Positions 39,246 to 52,212 of a DNA stretch of 64,000 nucleotides are shown here, piece after piece. The stretch's first letter is position 1, and each line of letters begins with the position of its first letter. The notes under the pieces are model-generated. The model had not been told where the DNA came from. It saw only the letters and a program-made list of their open reading frames with translations, and ran no database searches. Where the stretch lies: positions 1,364,001-1,428,000 of the forward strand of contig NW_027478458.1 of NCBI RefSeq assembly GCF_051014685.1. Reading direction: 5' to 3'. Position numbers and translations under genes: made by a program. Source of the stretch: Ptiloglossa arizonensis. Its lineage: Eukaryota > Arthropoda > Insecta > Hymenoptera > Colletidae.

Positions 39246-40740
39246 ATTACAACGGTTGTGTGTACTTTTCCCCTAGGCCATTCCAGTTGTTGGTTTCGAG
39301 TATCAGACCAGCGAAAATTTTGATGGTTTCTCAAGCATTCCTTCACATCAAACTCCCATATCTCGCGAACGCATAGACGAACTCGTGAAATTCCTGTTGT
39401 ATCTGGAAGTAGAAACTCGCCCGATTACAATGGTATGTGTCTTTTTCCCCTAGACATTTGTAGTTATTGGTTTCGAGTATCAGACTTGCGAAAATTTTGA
39501 TGGTTTCTCAAACATTCCTTAACTTCAAACTCCCATATCTCGCGAACGGATCGACGAACTCGAGAAATTCCTTTTGCATCTGAAAGTAGAAACTCGCCCG
39601 ATTACAACGGTATGTGTATTTTTCCCCTAGGCCGTTGTAGTTATTGGTTTCGAGTATCAGACTTGCGAAATTTTGATTGTTTCTCCACCACTCCTTAACT
39701 TCAAACCCCCATTTCTCGCGAACGGATTGACGAACTCGAGAAATTCCTGTTGTATGTGAAAGTAGAAACTCGCCCAATTACAATGGTGTGTGTACTTTTC
39801 CCCTAGGCCATTCCAGTTATTGGTTTCGAGTATCAGACTTGCGAAAATTTTGATGGTTTCTCAACCATTCCTTAACTTCACACTCCCATATCTCGCGAAC
39901 GGATTGCCGAACTCGAGAATTTCCTATTGCATCAGAAAGCAGAAGCTCGCCCGATTACAACGGTATGTGTATTTTTGCCGTAGGCCATAGTGGTTATAGG
40001 TTTCGAGTATCAGACTTGCGAAAATTGTGATGGTTTCCAAACCATTCCTTAACTTCAAACTCCCATATCTCGCGAACGGAATGACGAACTCGAAAAATTT
40101 CTGTTGCACCTGAAAGCAGAAACTCGCCCGATTACAACGGTGTGTGTACTTTTCCCCTAGGCCGTTGTAGTTATTGGTTTCGAGTATCAGACTTGCGAAA
40201 ATTTTGATGGTTTCTCAACCATTCCTTAACTTCAAACTCCCATATCTCGCGAACGGATGGACGAACTCGAGTAATTCCTGTTGCATGTGGAAGTAGAAAC
40301 TCGCCCGATTACAACGGTAATTGTGTTTTTCCCCTAGGCCTTTGTAGTTATTGGTTTCGAGTAACAGACTTGCGAAAATTTTGATGGTTTCTCAACCATT
40401 CCTTAACTTCAAACTCCCATATCTCGCGAACGGATGGACGAACTCGAGAAATTCCTGTTGCATGTGGAAGTAGAAACTCGCCCGATTACAACGGTATGTG
40501 TATTTTTCCCCTAGGCCTTTGTAGTTATTGGTTTCGAGTAACAGACTTGCGAAAATTTTGATGGTTTCTCAACCGCTCCTTAGCTTCAAACTCCCATATC
40601 TCGCGAACGGATTGACGAACTCGAGAAATTCCTGTCGCATCTGAAAGTAGAAACTCGCCCGATTACAATGGTGTGTGTACTTTTCCCCTAGGCCATTCCA
40701 GTTATTGATTTCGAGTTTGAGGCTTGCGAAAATTTTGATG

Positions 40741-41460
40741 GTTTCTCAACCATTCCTTAACTTCACACTCCCATATCTCGCGAACCGATTGACGAACTCG
40801 AGAAATTCCTGTTGCATCTGAAAGTAAGAACTCGCCCGATTACAACGGTATGTGTATTTTTCCCCTAGGCCATTGTAGTTATTGGTTTCGAGTATCAGGC
40901 TTGCGAAAATTTTGATGGTTTCTCAACCATTCCTTAACTTCAAACGCCCATTTTTCGCGAACGGATTGACGAACTCGAGAAATTCCTGTTGTATCTGAAA
41001 GTAGAAACTCGCCCGATTACAATGGTGTGTGTACTTTTCCCCTAGGCCATTCCAGTTATTGGTTTCGAGTATCAGACTTGCGAAAATTTTGATGGTTTCT
41101 CAACCATTCCTTAACTTCACACTCCCATATCTCGCGAACCGATTGACGAACTCGAGAAATTCCTGTTGCATCTGAAAGTAAGAACTCGCCCGATTACAAC
41201 GGTATGTGTATTTTTCCCCTAGGCCATTGTAGTTATTGGTTTCGAGTATCAGGCTTGCGAAAATTTTGATGGTTTCTCAACCATTCCTTAACTTCAAACG
41301 CCCATTTTTCGCGAACGGATTGACGAACTCGAGAAATTCCTGTTGTATCTGAAAGTAGAAACTCGCCCGATTACAATGGTGTGTGTACTTTTCCCCTAGG
41401 CCATTCCAGTTATTGGTTTCGAGTATCAGACTTGCGAAAATTTTGATGGTTTCTCAACCA
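40741..41460. repeat. Dimer duplication, 354-bp period
   Basis: GAACCGATTG at 40782 and 41136, each followed by AAAGTAAGAACTCG, a GTATCAGGCTTGCG monomer and a CGCCCATTTTTCGCG monomer, define two copies of a two-monomer unit. The same dimer pattern appears in the 57-58 kb partner region. Confidence 0.8.
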
Positions 41461-41518
41461 TTCCTTAACTTCACACTCCCATATCTCGCGAACGGATTGC
41501 CGAACTCGAGAATTTCCT

Positions 41519-41556
41519 ATGGCATCAGAAAGCAGAAATGGCATCAGAAAGCAGAA
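41519..41556 (+). repeat. 19-bp exact microduplication inside a monomer
   Basis: ATGGCATCAGAAAGCAGAA occupies 41519-41537 and again 41538-41556. The partner monomer in the 57.8-kb copy and the next family member near 42,776 have it once. The event makes a 196-bp monomer and explains why the offset to the right copy falls from 16,289 to 16,270 bp. It looks like a replication-slippage duplication later than the block duplication. Confidence 0.93.
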
Positions 41557-42019
41557 GCTCGTACGATTACAATGGTGTGTGTACTTTTCCCCTAGGCCTT
41601 TGTAGTTAGTGGTTTCGAGTATCACACATGCGGAAATTTTGATGGTCTCTCAAACATTCCTTAACTTCAAACGCCCATATTTCGCGAACAGATTGACGAA
41701 CTCGAGAAATTCCTGTTGTATCTGAAAGTAGAAACTCGCCCGATTACAATGGTGTGTGTACTTTTCCCCTAGGCCATTCCAGTTATTGGTTTCGAGTATC
41801 AGGCTTGCGAAAATTTTGATGGTTTCTCAACCGCTCCTTAGCTTCAAACTCCCATATCTCGCGAACGGATTGACGAACTCGAGAAATTCCTGTCGCATCT
41901 GAAAGTAGAAACTCGCCCGATTACAATGGTGTGTGTACTTTTCCCCTAGGCCATTCCAGTTATTGATTTCGAGTTTGAGACTTGCGAAAATTTTGATGGT
42001 TTCTCAACCATTCCTTAAC

Positions 42020-44445
42020 TTCAAACTCCCATATCTCGCGAACGCATTGACGAACTCGAGAAATTCCTGTTGCATGTGAAAGTAGAATCTCGCCCGATCA
42101 AATGGTGTGTGTATCTTTCCCCTAGGCATTTGTAGTTATTGGTTTCGAGTATCAGGCTTGCGAAAATTTTGATGGTTTCTCAACCATTCCTTAACTTCAA
42201 ACGCCCATTTTTCGCGAACGGATTGACGAACTCGAGAAATTCCTGTTGTATCTGAAAGTAGAAACTCGCCCGATTACAATGGTGTGTGAACTTTTCCCCT
42301 AGGCCATTCCAGTTATTGGTTTCGAGTATCAGACTTGCGAAAATTTTGATGGTTTCTCAACCATTCCTTAACTTCACACTCCCATATCTCGCCCGATTGA
42401 CGAAACTCGAGAAATTCCTGTTGCATCTGAAAGTAAGAACTCGCCCGATTACAACGGTATGTGTATTTTTCCCCTAGGCCATTGTAGTTATTGGTTTCGA
42501 GTATCAGGCTTGCGAAAATTTTGATGGTTTCTCAACCATTCCTTAACTTCAAACGCCCATTTTTCGCGAACGGATTGACGAACTCGAGAAATTCCTGTTG
42601 TATCTGAAAGTAGAAACTCGCCCGATTACAATGGTGTGTGTACTTTTCCCCTAGGCCATTCCAGTTATTGGTTTCGAGTATCAGACTTGCGAAAATTTTG
42701 ATGGTTTCTCAACCATTCCTTAACTTCACACTCCCATATCTCGCGAACGGATTGCCGAACTCGAGAATTTCCTATGGCATCAGAAAGCAGAAGCTCGTAC
42801 GATTACAATGGTGTGTGTACTTTTCCCCTAGGCCTTTGTAGTTAGTGGTTTCGAGTATCACACATGCGGAAATTTTGATGGTCTCTCAACCATTCCTTAA
42901 CTTCAAACGCCCATATTTCGCGAACAGATTGACGAACTCGAGAAATTCCTGTTGTATCTGAAAGTAGAAACTCGCCCGATTACAATGGTGTGTGTACTTT
43001 TCCCCTAGGCCATTCCAGTTATTGGTTTCGAGTATCAGGCTTGCGAAAATTTTGATGGTTTCTCAACCGCTCCTTAGCTTCAAACTCCCATATCTCGCGA
43101 ACGGATTGACGAACTCGAGAAATTCCTGTCGCATCTGAAAGTAGAAACTCGCCCGATTACAATGGTGTGTGTACTTTTCCCCTAGGCCATTCCAGTTATT
43201 GATTTCGAGTTTGAGACTTGCGAAAATTTTGATGGTTTCTCAACCATTCCTTAACTTCAAACTCCCATATCTCGCGAACGCATTGACGAACTCGAGAAAT
43301 TCCTGTTGCATGTGAAAGTAGAATCTCGCCCGATCAAATGGTGTGTGTATCTTTCCCCTAGGCATTTGTAGTTATTGGTTTCGAGTATCAGACTTGCGAA
43401 AATTTTGATGGTTTCTCAACCATTCCTTAACTTCAAACTCCCATAACTCGCGAACGGATTGACCAAATCGAGAAATTCCTGCTACATGTGGAAGTAGAAA
43501 CTCGCCCGATTACAAAGGTATGTGTATTTTTCCCCTGGGCCTTTGTAGTTATTGGTTTCGAGTACCAGACATGCGGAAATTTTGATGGTCTCTCAACCAT
43601 TCCTTAACTTCAAACCCCCATATCTCGCGAACGGATTGACGAACTCGAGAATTTCCTATTGCATCTGAAAGTAGAAACTCGCCCGATTACAAAGATATGT
43701 GTGTTTTCCCCCTAGAGCTTTGTAGTTATTGGTTTCGAGTATCAGACTTGCGAAAATTTTGATGGTTTCTCAACCATTCCTTAACTTCAAACTCCCATAT
43801 CTCGCGAACGGATGGACGAACTCGAGAAATTCCTGTTGTATCTGGAAGTAGAAACTCGCCCGATTACAATGGTATGTGTCTTTTTCCCCTAGACATTTGT
43901 AGTTATTGGTTTCGAGTATCAGACTTGCGAAAATTTTGATGGTTTCTCAAACATTCCTTAACTTCAAACTCCCACATCTCGCGAACGGATCGACGAACTC
44001 GAGAAATTCCTGTTGTATCTGAAAGTAGAAACTCGCCCGATTACAACGGTATGTGTATTTTTGCCCTAGGCCATATTGGTTATTGGTTTCGAGTATCAGA
44101 CCAGCGAAAATTTTGATGGTTTCTCCACCATTCCTTAACTTCAAACCACCATTTCTCGCGAACGGATTGACGAACTCGAGAAATTCCTGTTGTATCTGAA
44201 TGTAGAAACCCGCCCAATTACAATGGTGTGTGTACTTTTCCCCTAGGCCATTCCAGTTATTGGTTTCGAGTATCAGACATGCGAAAATTTTGATGGTTTC
44301 TCAACCATTCCTTAACTTCAAACTCCCATATCTCGCGAACGGATGGACGAACTCGAGAAATTCCTGTTGTATCTGGAAGTAGAAACTCGCCCGATTACAA
44401 TGGTATGTGTCTTTTTCCCCTAGACATTTGTAGTTATTGGTTTCG
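42020..44445. repeat. Mosaic segment with 7-mer spacing
   Basis: CCGCTCC occurs at 41831 and 43067, 1,236 bp apart, the same seven-monomer spacing (less three bases) as at 3-5 kb but of different monomers. From about 43,380 the sequence follows 21.1-21.5 kb (offset 22,299), then 19.4-19.85 kb (offset 24,421), then returns to the 21.45-21.67 kb type before entering the 13-mer block at about 44,460. This is a patchwork with at least three source switches. Confidence 0.72.
42391..42406 (+). repeat. Compound microindel in one monomer
   Basis: The usual CTCGCGAACCGATTGACGAACTC reads here CTCGCCCGATTGACGAAACTC. Three bases (GAA) are lost after CTCGC and one A is gained before ACTC. This also destroys the TCGCGA palindrome. 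Sister monomers at 40782, 41136 and near 58,312 are intact. Confidence 0.85.
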
Positions 44446-47400
44446 AGTATCAGACTTGCGAAAATTTTGATGGTCTCTCAACCATTCCTTAACTTCGAAC
44501 TTCCATATCTCGCGAACGGATTGACGAACTCGAGAAATTCCCGTTGCATCTGAAAGTAGAACCTCGCCCGATTACAACGGTATGTGTACTTTACCCCTAG
44601 GCCATTCCAGTTAATGGTTTCGAGTATCAGACTTGCGAAAATTTTGATGATTTCTCAACCATTCCTTAACTTCAAACTCCCATATCTCGCGAACGCATTG
44701 ACGAACTCGAGAAATTCCTGTTGCATGTGAAAGTAGAATCTCGCCCGATCAAATGGTATGTGTATCTTTCCCCTAGGCATTTGTAGTTATTGGTTTCGAG
44801 TATCAGACTTGCCAAAATTTTGATGGTTTCTCAACCATTCCTTAACTTCAAACTCCCATATCTCGCGAACGGATTGACGAACTCGAGAATTTCCTATTGC
44901 ATCTGAAAGCAGAAACTCGCCTGATTACAACGGTATGTGTATTTTTCCCCTAGGCCATAGTAGTTATTGATTTCGAGTATCAGACTTGCGAAAATTGTGA
45001 TGGTTTCTCAACCATTCCTTAACTTCAAACTCCCATATCTAGCGAACGGATTGACGAACTCGAGAAATTCCTGTTGCATCTGAAAGTAGAATCTCGCCCG
45101 ATTACAAAGATATGTGTGTTTTCCCCCTAGGGCTTTGTAGTTATTGGTTTCGAGTATCAGACTTGCGAAAATTTTGATGGTTTCTCAACCGTTCCTTAGC
45201 TTCAAACTCCCATATCTCGCGAACGGACTGACGAACTCGAGAAATTCCTGTCGCATCTGAAAGTAGAAACTCGCCCGATTACAATGGTGTGTGTACTTTT
45301 CTCTAGGCCATTCCAGTTATTGATTTCGAGTATGAGACTTGCGAAAATTTTGTTGGTATCTCAATCATTCCGTATCTTCAAACTTCCATATCTCGCGAAC
45401 GCATTGACGAACTCGAGAAATTCCTGTTGCATGTGAAAGTAGAATCTCGCCCGATCAAGTGGTATGTGTATCTTTCCCCTAGGCATTTGTAGTTATTGGT
45501 TTCGAGTATCAGACTTGCGAAAATTTTGATGGTTTCTCAACCATTCCTTAACTTCAAACTCCCATATCTCGCGAACGGTTTGACGAACTCGAGAATTTCC
45601 TATTGCATCTGAATGCAGAAACTCGCCCGATTACAACGGTATGTGTATTTTTCCCCTAGGCCATTGTAGTTATTGGTTTCGCGTATCAGACTTGCGAAAA
45701 TTTTGATGGTTTCTCAACCATTCCTTTATTTCAAACTCCCATATCTCGCGAACGGATTGACGAACTCGAGAAATTCCTGTTGCGTCTGAAAGTAGAAACT
45801 CGCCCGATTGCAATGGTGTGTGTACTTTTCCCCTAGGCCATTCCAGTTATTGGTTTCGAGTATCAGACCGGCGAAAATTTTGATGGTTTCTCAACCATTC
45901 CTTAACTTCAAATTCCCATATCCGGCGAACGGATTGACGAACTCGAGAAATACCTGTTGCATCTGAAAGTAGAAACTCGCCCGATTACAACGGTATGTGT
46001 ATTTTTGCCCTAGGCCAGTGTAGTTATTGGATTCGAGTATCAGACTTGCGAAAATTTTCATGGTTTCTCAACCATTCCTTAACTTCAAACTCCCATATCT
46101 CGCGAACGGATTGACGAACTCGAGAATTTCCTATTGCATCTGAAAGCAGAAACTCGCCCGATTGCAACGGTATGTGTATTTTTCCCCTAGGCCATTGTAG
46201 TTATTGGTTTCGAGTATCAGACTTGCGAAAATTTTGATGGTTTCTCAACCATTCCTTAACTTCAAACTCCCATATCACGCGAACGGATTGACGAACTCGA
46301 GAATTTCCTATTGCATCTGAAAGCAGAAACTCGCCCGATCACAACGGTATGTGTATTTTTCCCCTAGGCCATTGTAGTTATTGGTTTCGAGTATCAGACT
46401 TGCGAAAATTTTGATGGTTTCTCAACCATTCCTTAAATTCAAACTCCCATATCTCGCGAACGGATTGACGAACTCGAGATAATCCTGTTGCATGTGAAAG
46501 TAGAAAGTCGCCCGATTACAACGGTATGTGTACTTTTCCCCTAGGCCATTCCAGTTATTGGTTTCGAGTATCAGACTTGCGAAAATTTTGATGGTTTCTC
46601 AACCATTCCTTAACTTCAAACTCCCATATCTCGCGAACGGATTGACGAACTCGAGAATTTCCTATTGCATCTGAAAGCAGAAACTCGCCCGATTACAAAG
46701 ATATGTGTGTTTTCCCCATAGGCCTTTGTAGTTATTGGTTTCGAGTACCAGACTTGCGAATATTTTGATGGTCTCTCAACCATTCCTTAACTTCAAACTT
46801 CCATATCTCGCGAACGGATTGACGAACTCGAGAAATTCCCGTTGCATCTGAAAGTAGAACCTCGCCCGATTACAACGGTATGTGTACTTTACCCCTAGGC
46901 CATTCCAGTTAATGGTTTCGAGTATCAGACTTGCGAAAATTTTGATGATTTCTCAACCATTCCTTAACTTCAAACTCCCATATCTCGCGAACGCATTGAC
47001 GAACTCGAGAAATTCCTGTTGCATGTGAAAGTAGAATCTCGCCCGATCAAATGGTATGTGTATCTTTCCCCTAGGCATTTGTAGATATTGGTTTCGAGTA
47101 TCAGACTTGCCAAAATTTTGATGGTTTCTCAACCATTCCTTAACTTCAAACTCCCATATCTCGCGAACGGATTGACGAACTCGAGAATTTCCTATTGCAT
47201 CTGAAAGCAGAAACTCGCCCGATTACAACGGTATGTGTATTTTTCCCCTAGGCCATAGTAGTTATTGATTTCGAGTATCAGACTTGCGAAAATTGTGATG
47301 GTTTCTCAACCATTCCTTAACTTCAAACTCCCATATCTAGCGAACGGATTGACGAACTCGAGAAATTCCTGTTGCATCTGAAAGTAGAAACTCGCCCGAT

Positions 47401-50400
47401 TACAAAGATATGTGTGTTTTCCCCCTAGGGCTTTGTAGTTATTGGTTTCGAGTATCAGACTTGCGAAAATTTTGATGGTTTCTCAACCGTTCCTTAGCTT
47501 CAAACTCCCATATCTCGCGAACGGATTGACGAACTCGAGAAATTCCTGTCGCATCTGAAAGTAGAAACTCGCCCGATTACAATGGTGTGTGTACTTTTCT
47601 CTAGGCCATTCCAGTTATTGATTTCGAGTATGAGACTTGCGAAAATTTTGTTGGTTTCTCAATCATTCCGTATCTTCAAACTTCCATATCTCGCGAACGC
47701 ATTGACGAACTCGAGAAATTCCTGTTGCATGTGAAAGTAGAATCTCGCCCGATCAAGTGGTATGTGTATCTTTCCCCTAGGCATTTGTAGTTATTGGTTT
47801 CGAGTATCAGACTTGCGAAAATTTTGTTGGTTTCTCAACCATTCCTTAACTTCAAACTCCCATATCTAGCGAACGGATTGACGAACTCGAGAAATTCCTG
47901 TTGCATCTGAAAGTAGAAACTCGCCCGATTACAAAGATATGTGTGTTTTCCCCCTAGGGCTTTGTAGTTATTGGTTTCGAGTATCAGACTTGCGAAAATT
48001 TTGATGGTTTCTCAACCATTCCTTTATTTCAAACTCCCATATCTCGCGAACGGATTGACGAACTCGAGAAATTCCTGTTGCGTCTGAAAGTAGAAACTCG
48101 CCCGATTGCAATGGTGTGTGTACTTTTCCCCTAGGCCATTCCAGTTATTGGTTTCGAGTATCAGACCAGCGAAAATTTTGATGGTTTCTCAACCATTCCT
48201 TAACTTCAAATTCCCATATCCCGCGAACGGATTGACGAACTCGAGAAATACCTGTTGCATCTGAAAGTAGAAACTCGCCCGATTACAACGGTATGTGTAT
48301 TTTTGCCCTAGGCCAGTGTAGTTATTGGATTCGAGTATCAGACTTGCGAAAATTTTGATGGTTTCTCAACCATTCCTTAACTTCAAACTCCCATATCTCG
48401 CGAACGGATTGACGAACTCGAGAATTTCCTATTGCATCTGAAAGCAGAAACTCGCCCGATTGCAACGGTATGTGTATTTTTCCCCTAGGCCATTGTAGTT
48501 ATTGCTTTCGAGTATCAGACTTGCGAAAATTTTGATGGTTTCTCAACCATTCCTTAACTTCAAACTCCCATATCACGCGAACGGATTGACGAACTCGAGA
48601 ATTTCCTATTGCATCTGAAAGCAGAAACTCGCCCGATCACAACGGTATGTGTATTTTTCCCCTAGGCCATTGTAGTTATTGGTTTCGAGTATCAGACTTG
48701 CGAAAATTTTGATGGTTTCTCAACCATTCCTTAAATTCAAACTCCCATATCTCGCGAACGGATTGACGAACTCGAGATAATCCTGTTGCATGTGAAAGTA
48801 GAAAGTCGCCCGATTACAACGGTATGTGTACTTTTCCCCTAGGCCATTCCAGTTATTGGTTTCGAGTATCAGACTTGCGAAAATTTTGATGGTTTCTCAA
48901 CCATTCCTTAACTTCAAACTCCCATATCTCGCGAACGGATTGACGAACTCGAGAATTTCCTATTGCATCTGAAAGCAGAAACTCGCCCGATTACAAAGAT
49001 ATGTGTGTTTTCCCCATAGGCCTTTGTAGTTATTGGTTTCGAGTATCAGACTTGCGAATATTTTGATGGTCTCTCAACCATTCCTTAACTTCAAACTTCC
49101 ATATCTCGCGAACGGATTGACGAACTCGAGACATTCCCGTTGCATCTGAAAGTAGAACCTCGCCCGATTACAACGGTATGTGTACTTTACCCCTAGGCCA
49201 TTCCAGTTAATGGTTTCGAGTATCAGACTTGCGAAAATTTTGATGATTTCTCAACCATTCCTTAACTTCAAACTCCCATATCTCGCGAACGCATTGACGA
49301 ACTCGAGAAATTCCTGTTGCATGTGAAAGTAGAATCTCGCCCGATCAAATGGTATGTGTATCTTTCCCCTAGGCATTTGTTGTTATTGGTTTCGAGTATC
49401 AGACTTGCCAAAATTTTGATGGTTTCTCAACCATTCCTTAACTTCAAACTCCCATATCTCGCGAACGGATTGACGAACTCGAGAATTTCCTATTGCATCT
49501 GAAAGCAGAAACTCGCCCGATTACAACGGTATGTGTATTTTTCCCCTAGGCCATAGTAGTTATTGATTTCGAGTATCAGACTTGCGAAAATTCTGATGGT
49601 TTCTCAACCATTCCTTAACTTCAAACTTCCATATCTAGCGAACGGATTGACGAACTCGAGAAATTCCTGTTGCATCTGAAAGTAGAAACTCGCCCGATTA
49701 CAAAGATATGTGTGTTTTCCCCCTAGGGCTTTGTAGTTATTGGTTTCGAGTATCAGACTTGCGAAAATTTTGATGGTTTCTCAACCGTTCCTTAGCTTCA
49801 AACTCCCATATCTCGCGAACGGATTGACGAACTCGAGAAATTCCTGTCGCATCTGAAAGTAGAAATTCGCCCGATTACAATGGTGTGTGTACTTTTCTCT
49901 AGGCCATTCCAGTTATTGATTTCGAGTATGAGACTTGCGAAAATTTTGTTGGTTTCTCAATCATTCCGTATCTTCAAACTTCCATATCTCGCGAACGCAT
50001 TGACGAACTCGAGAAATTCCTGTTGCATGTGAAAGTAGAATCTCGCCCGATCAAGTGGTATGTGTATCTTTCCCCTAGGCATTTGTAGTTATTGGTTTCG
50101 AGTATCAGACTTGCGAAAATTTTGATGGTTTCTCAACCATTCCTTAACTTCAAACTCCCATATCTCGCGAACGGTTTGACGAACTCGAGAATTTCCTATT
50201 GCATCTGAATGCAGAAACTCGCCCGATTACAACGGTATGTGTATTTTTCCCCTAGGCCATTGTAGTTATTGGTTTCGCGTATCAGACTTGCGAAAATTTT
50301 GATGGTTTCTCAACCATTCCTTTATTTCAAACTCCCATATCTCGCGAACGGATTGATGAACTCGAGAAATTCCTGTTGCGTCTGAAAGTAGAAACTCGCC

Positions 50401-52212
50401 CGATTGCAATGGTGTGTGTACTTTTCCCCTAGGCCATTCCAGTTATTGGTTTCGAGTATCAGACCAGCGAAAATTTTGATGGTTTCTCAACCATTCCTTA
50501 ACTTCAAATTCCCATATCCCGCGAACGGATTGACGAACTCGAGAAATACCTGTTGCATCTGAAAGTAGAAACTCGCCCGATTACAACGGTATGTGTATTT
50601 TTGCCCTAGGCCAGTGTAGTTATTGGATTCGAGTATCAGACTTGCGAAAATTTTGATGGTTTCTCAACCATTCCTTAACTTCAAACTCCCATATCTCGCG
50701 AACGGATTGACGAACTCGAGAATTTCCTATTGCATCTGAAAGCAGAAACTCGCCCGATTGCAACGGTATGTGTATTTTTCCCCTAGGCCATTGTAGTTAT
50801 TGGTTTCGAGTATCAGACTTGCGAAAATTTTGATGGTTTCTCAACCATTCCTTAAATTCAAACTCCCATATCTCGCGAACGGATTGACGAACTCGAGATA
50901 ATCCTGTTGCATGTGAAAGTAGAAAGTCGCCCGATTACAACGGTATGTGTACTTTTCCCCTAGGCCATTCCAGTTATTGGTTTCGAGTATCAGAATTGCG
51001 AAAATTTTGATGGTTTCTCAACCATTCCTTAACTTCAAACTCCCATATCTCGCGAACGGATTGACGAACTCGAGAATTTCCTATTGCATCTGAAAGCAGA
51101 AACTCGCCCGATTACAAAGATATGTGTGTTTTCCCCATAGGCCTTTGTAGTTATTGGTTTCGAGTATCAGACTTGCGAATATTTTGATGGTTTCTCAACC
51201 ATTCCTTAACTTCAAATTCCCATATCTCGCGAACGGATTGACGAACTCGAGAAATTCCTGTTGCATCTGATAGTAGAAACGCGCCCGATTACAACGGTAT
51301 GTGTATTTTTCCCCTAGGCCATTGTAGTAATTGGTTTCGAGTATCAGACCAGCGAAAATTTTGATGGTTTCTCAAGCATTCCTTAACTTCAAACTTCCAT
51401 ATCTCGCGAACGGATTGACGAACTCGAGAAATTCCTGTTGCATGTGGAAGTACAAACTCGCCCGATTACAACAGTATGTGTATTTTTCCCCAAGGCCTTG
51501 CTAGTCATTGGTTTCGAGTATCAGACTTGCGAAAATTTTGATGGTTTCTCAACCATTCCTTAACTTCAAAGTCCCATAACTCGCGAACGGATTGACCAAA
51601 TCGAGAAATTCCTGCTGCATGTGGAAGTAGAAACTCGCCCGATTACAACGGTATGTGTATTTTTCCCCTAGGCCTTTGTAGTTATTGGTTTCGAGTACCA
51701 GACATGCGGAAATTTTGATGGTCTCTCAACCATTCCTTAACTTCACACTCCCATATCTCGCAAACGGATTGCCGAACTCGAGAATTTCCTATGGCATCGG
51801 AAAGCGAAGCTCGCACGATTACATTGGTGTGTGTACTTTTCCCCTAGGCCATTCCAGTTGTTGGTTTCGAGTATCAGACCAGCGAAAATTTTGATGGTTT
51901 CTCAAGCATGCCTTAACATCAAACTCCCATATCTCGCGATCGCATTGACGAACTCGTGAAATTCCTGTTGTATCTGGAAGTAGAAACTCGCCCGATTACA
52001 ATGGTATGTGTCTTTTTCCCCTAGACATTTGTAGTTATTGGTTTCGAGTATCAGACTTGCGAAAATTTTGATGGTTTCTCAAACATTCCTTAACTTCAAA
52101 CTCCCATATCTCGCGAACGGATCGACGAACTCGAGAAATTCCTGTTGTATCTGAAAGTAGAAACTCGCCCGATTACAACGGTATGTGTATTTTTCCCCTA
52201 GGCCGTTGTAGT
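44445..52212. repeat. 7.8-kb segmental duplication, right copy, with 13-mer HOR array B
   Basis: GCCAAAATTTT at 44811, 47109 and 49407, and CTCTAGG at 45301, 47599 and 49897, give three units of exactly 2,298 bp. The first, second and third units match those with CTCTAGG at 26006, 28305 and 30603 at offsets 19,295, 19,294 and 19,294. The left break lies where a CCCCTAGACATTTG monomer precedes instead of CCCCTAGGGCTTTG. The right break, near 52,212, is where GAGTAACAGAC replaces GAGTATCAGAC. Confidence 0.88.

Larger units (their letters stand above)
38300..42020. repeat. Long-range duplicated block, left copy
   Basis: Matches about 54,250-58,290. The offset is 15,934 up to about 39,220, then 16,288-16,289 to 41,519, then 16,270 beyond the 19-bp duplication. 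The jump of 354 bp marks two monomers missing here or added there. Shared rare variants include GGTAATTGTGTTTTT (about 40,316 and 56,606), CTTCACATCA (39341 and 55629) and TTTTTGCCGTAGG. Confidence 0.82.

Noticed and set aside
41519..41556. Target-site duplication of a mobile element
   Set aside because: The two 19-bp copies are directly adjacent with nothing between them, so this is a simple slippage duplication.
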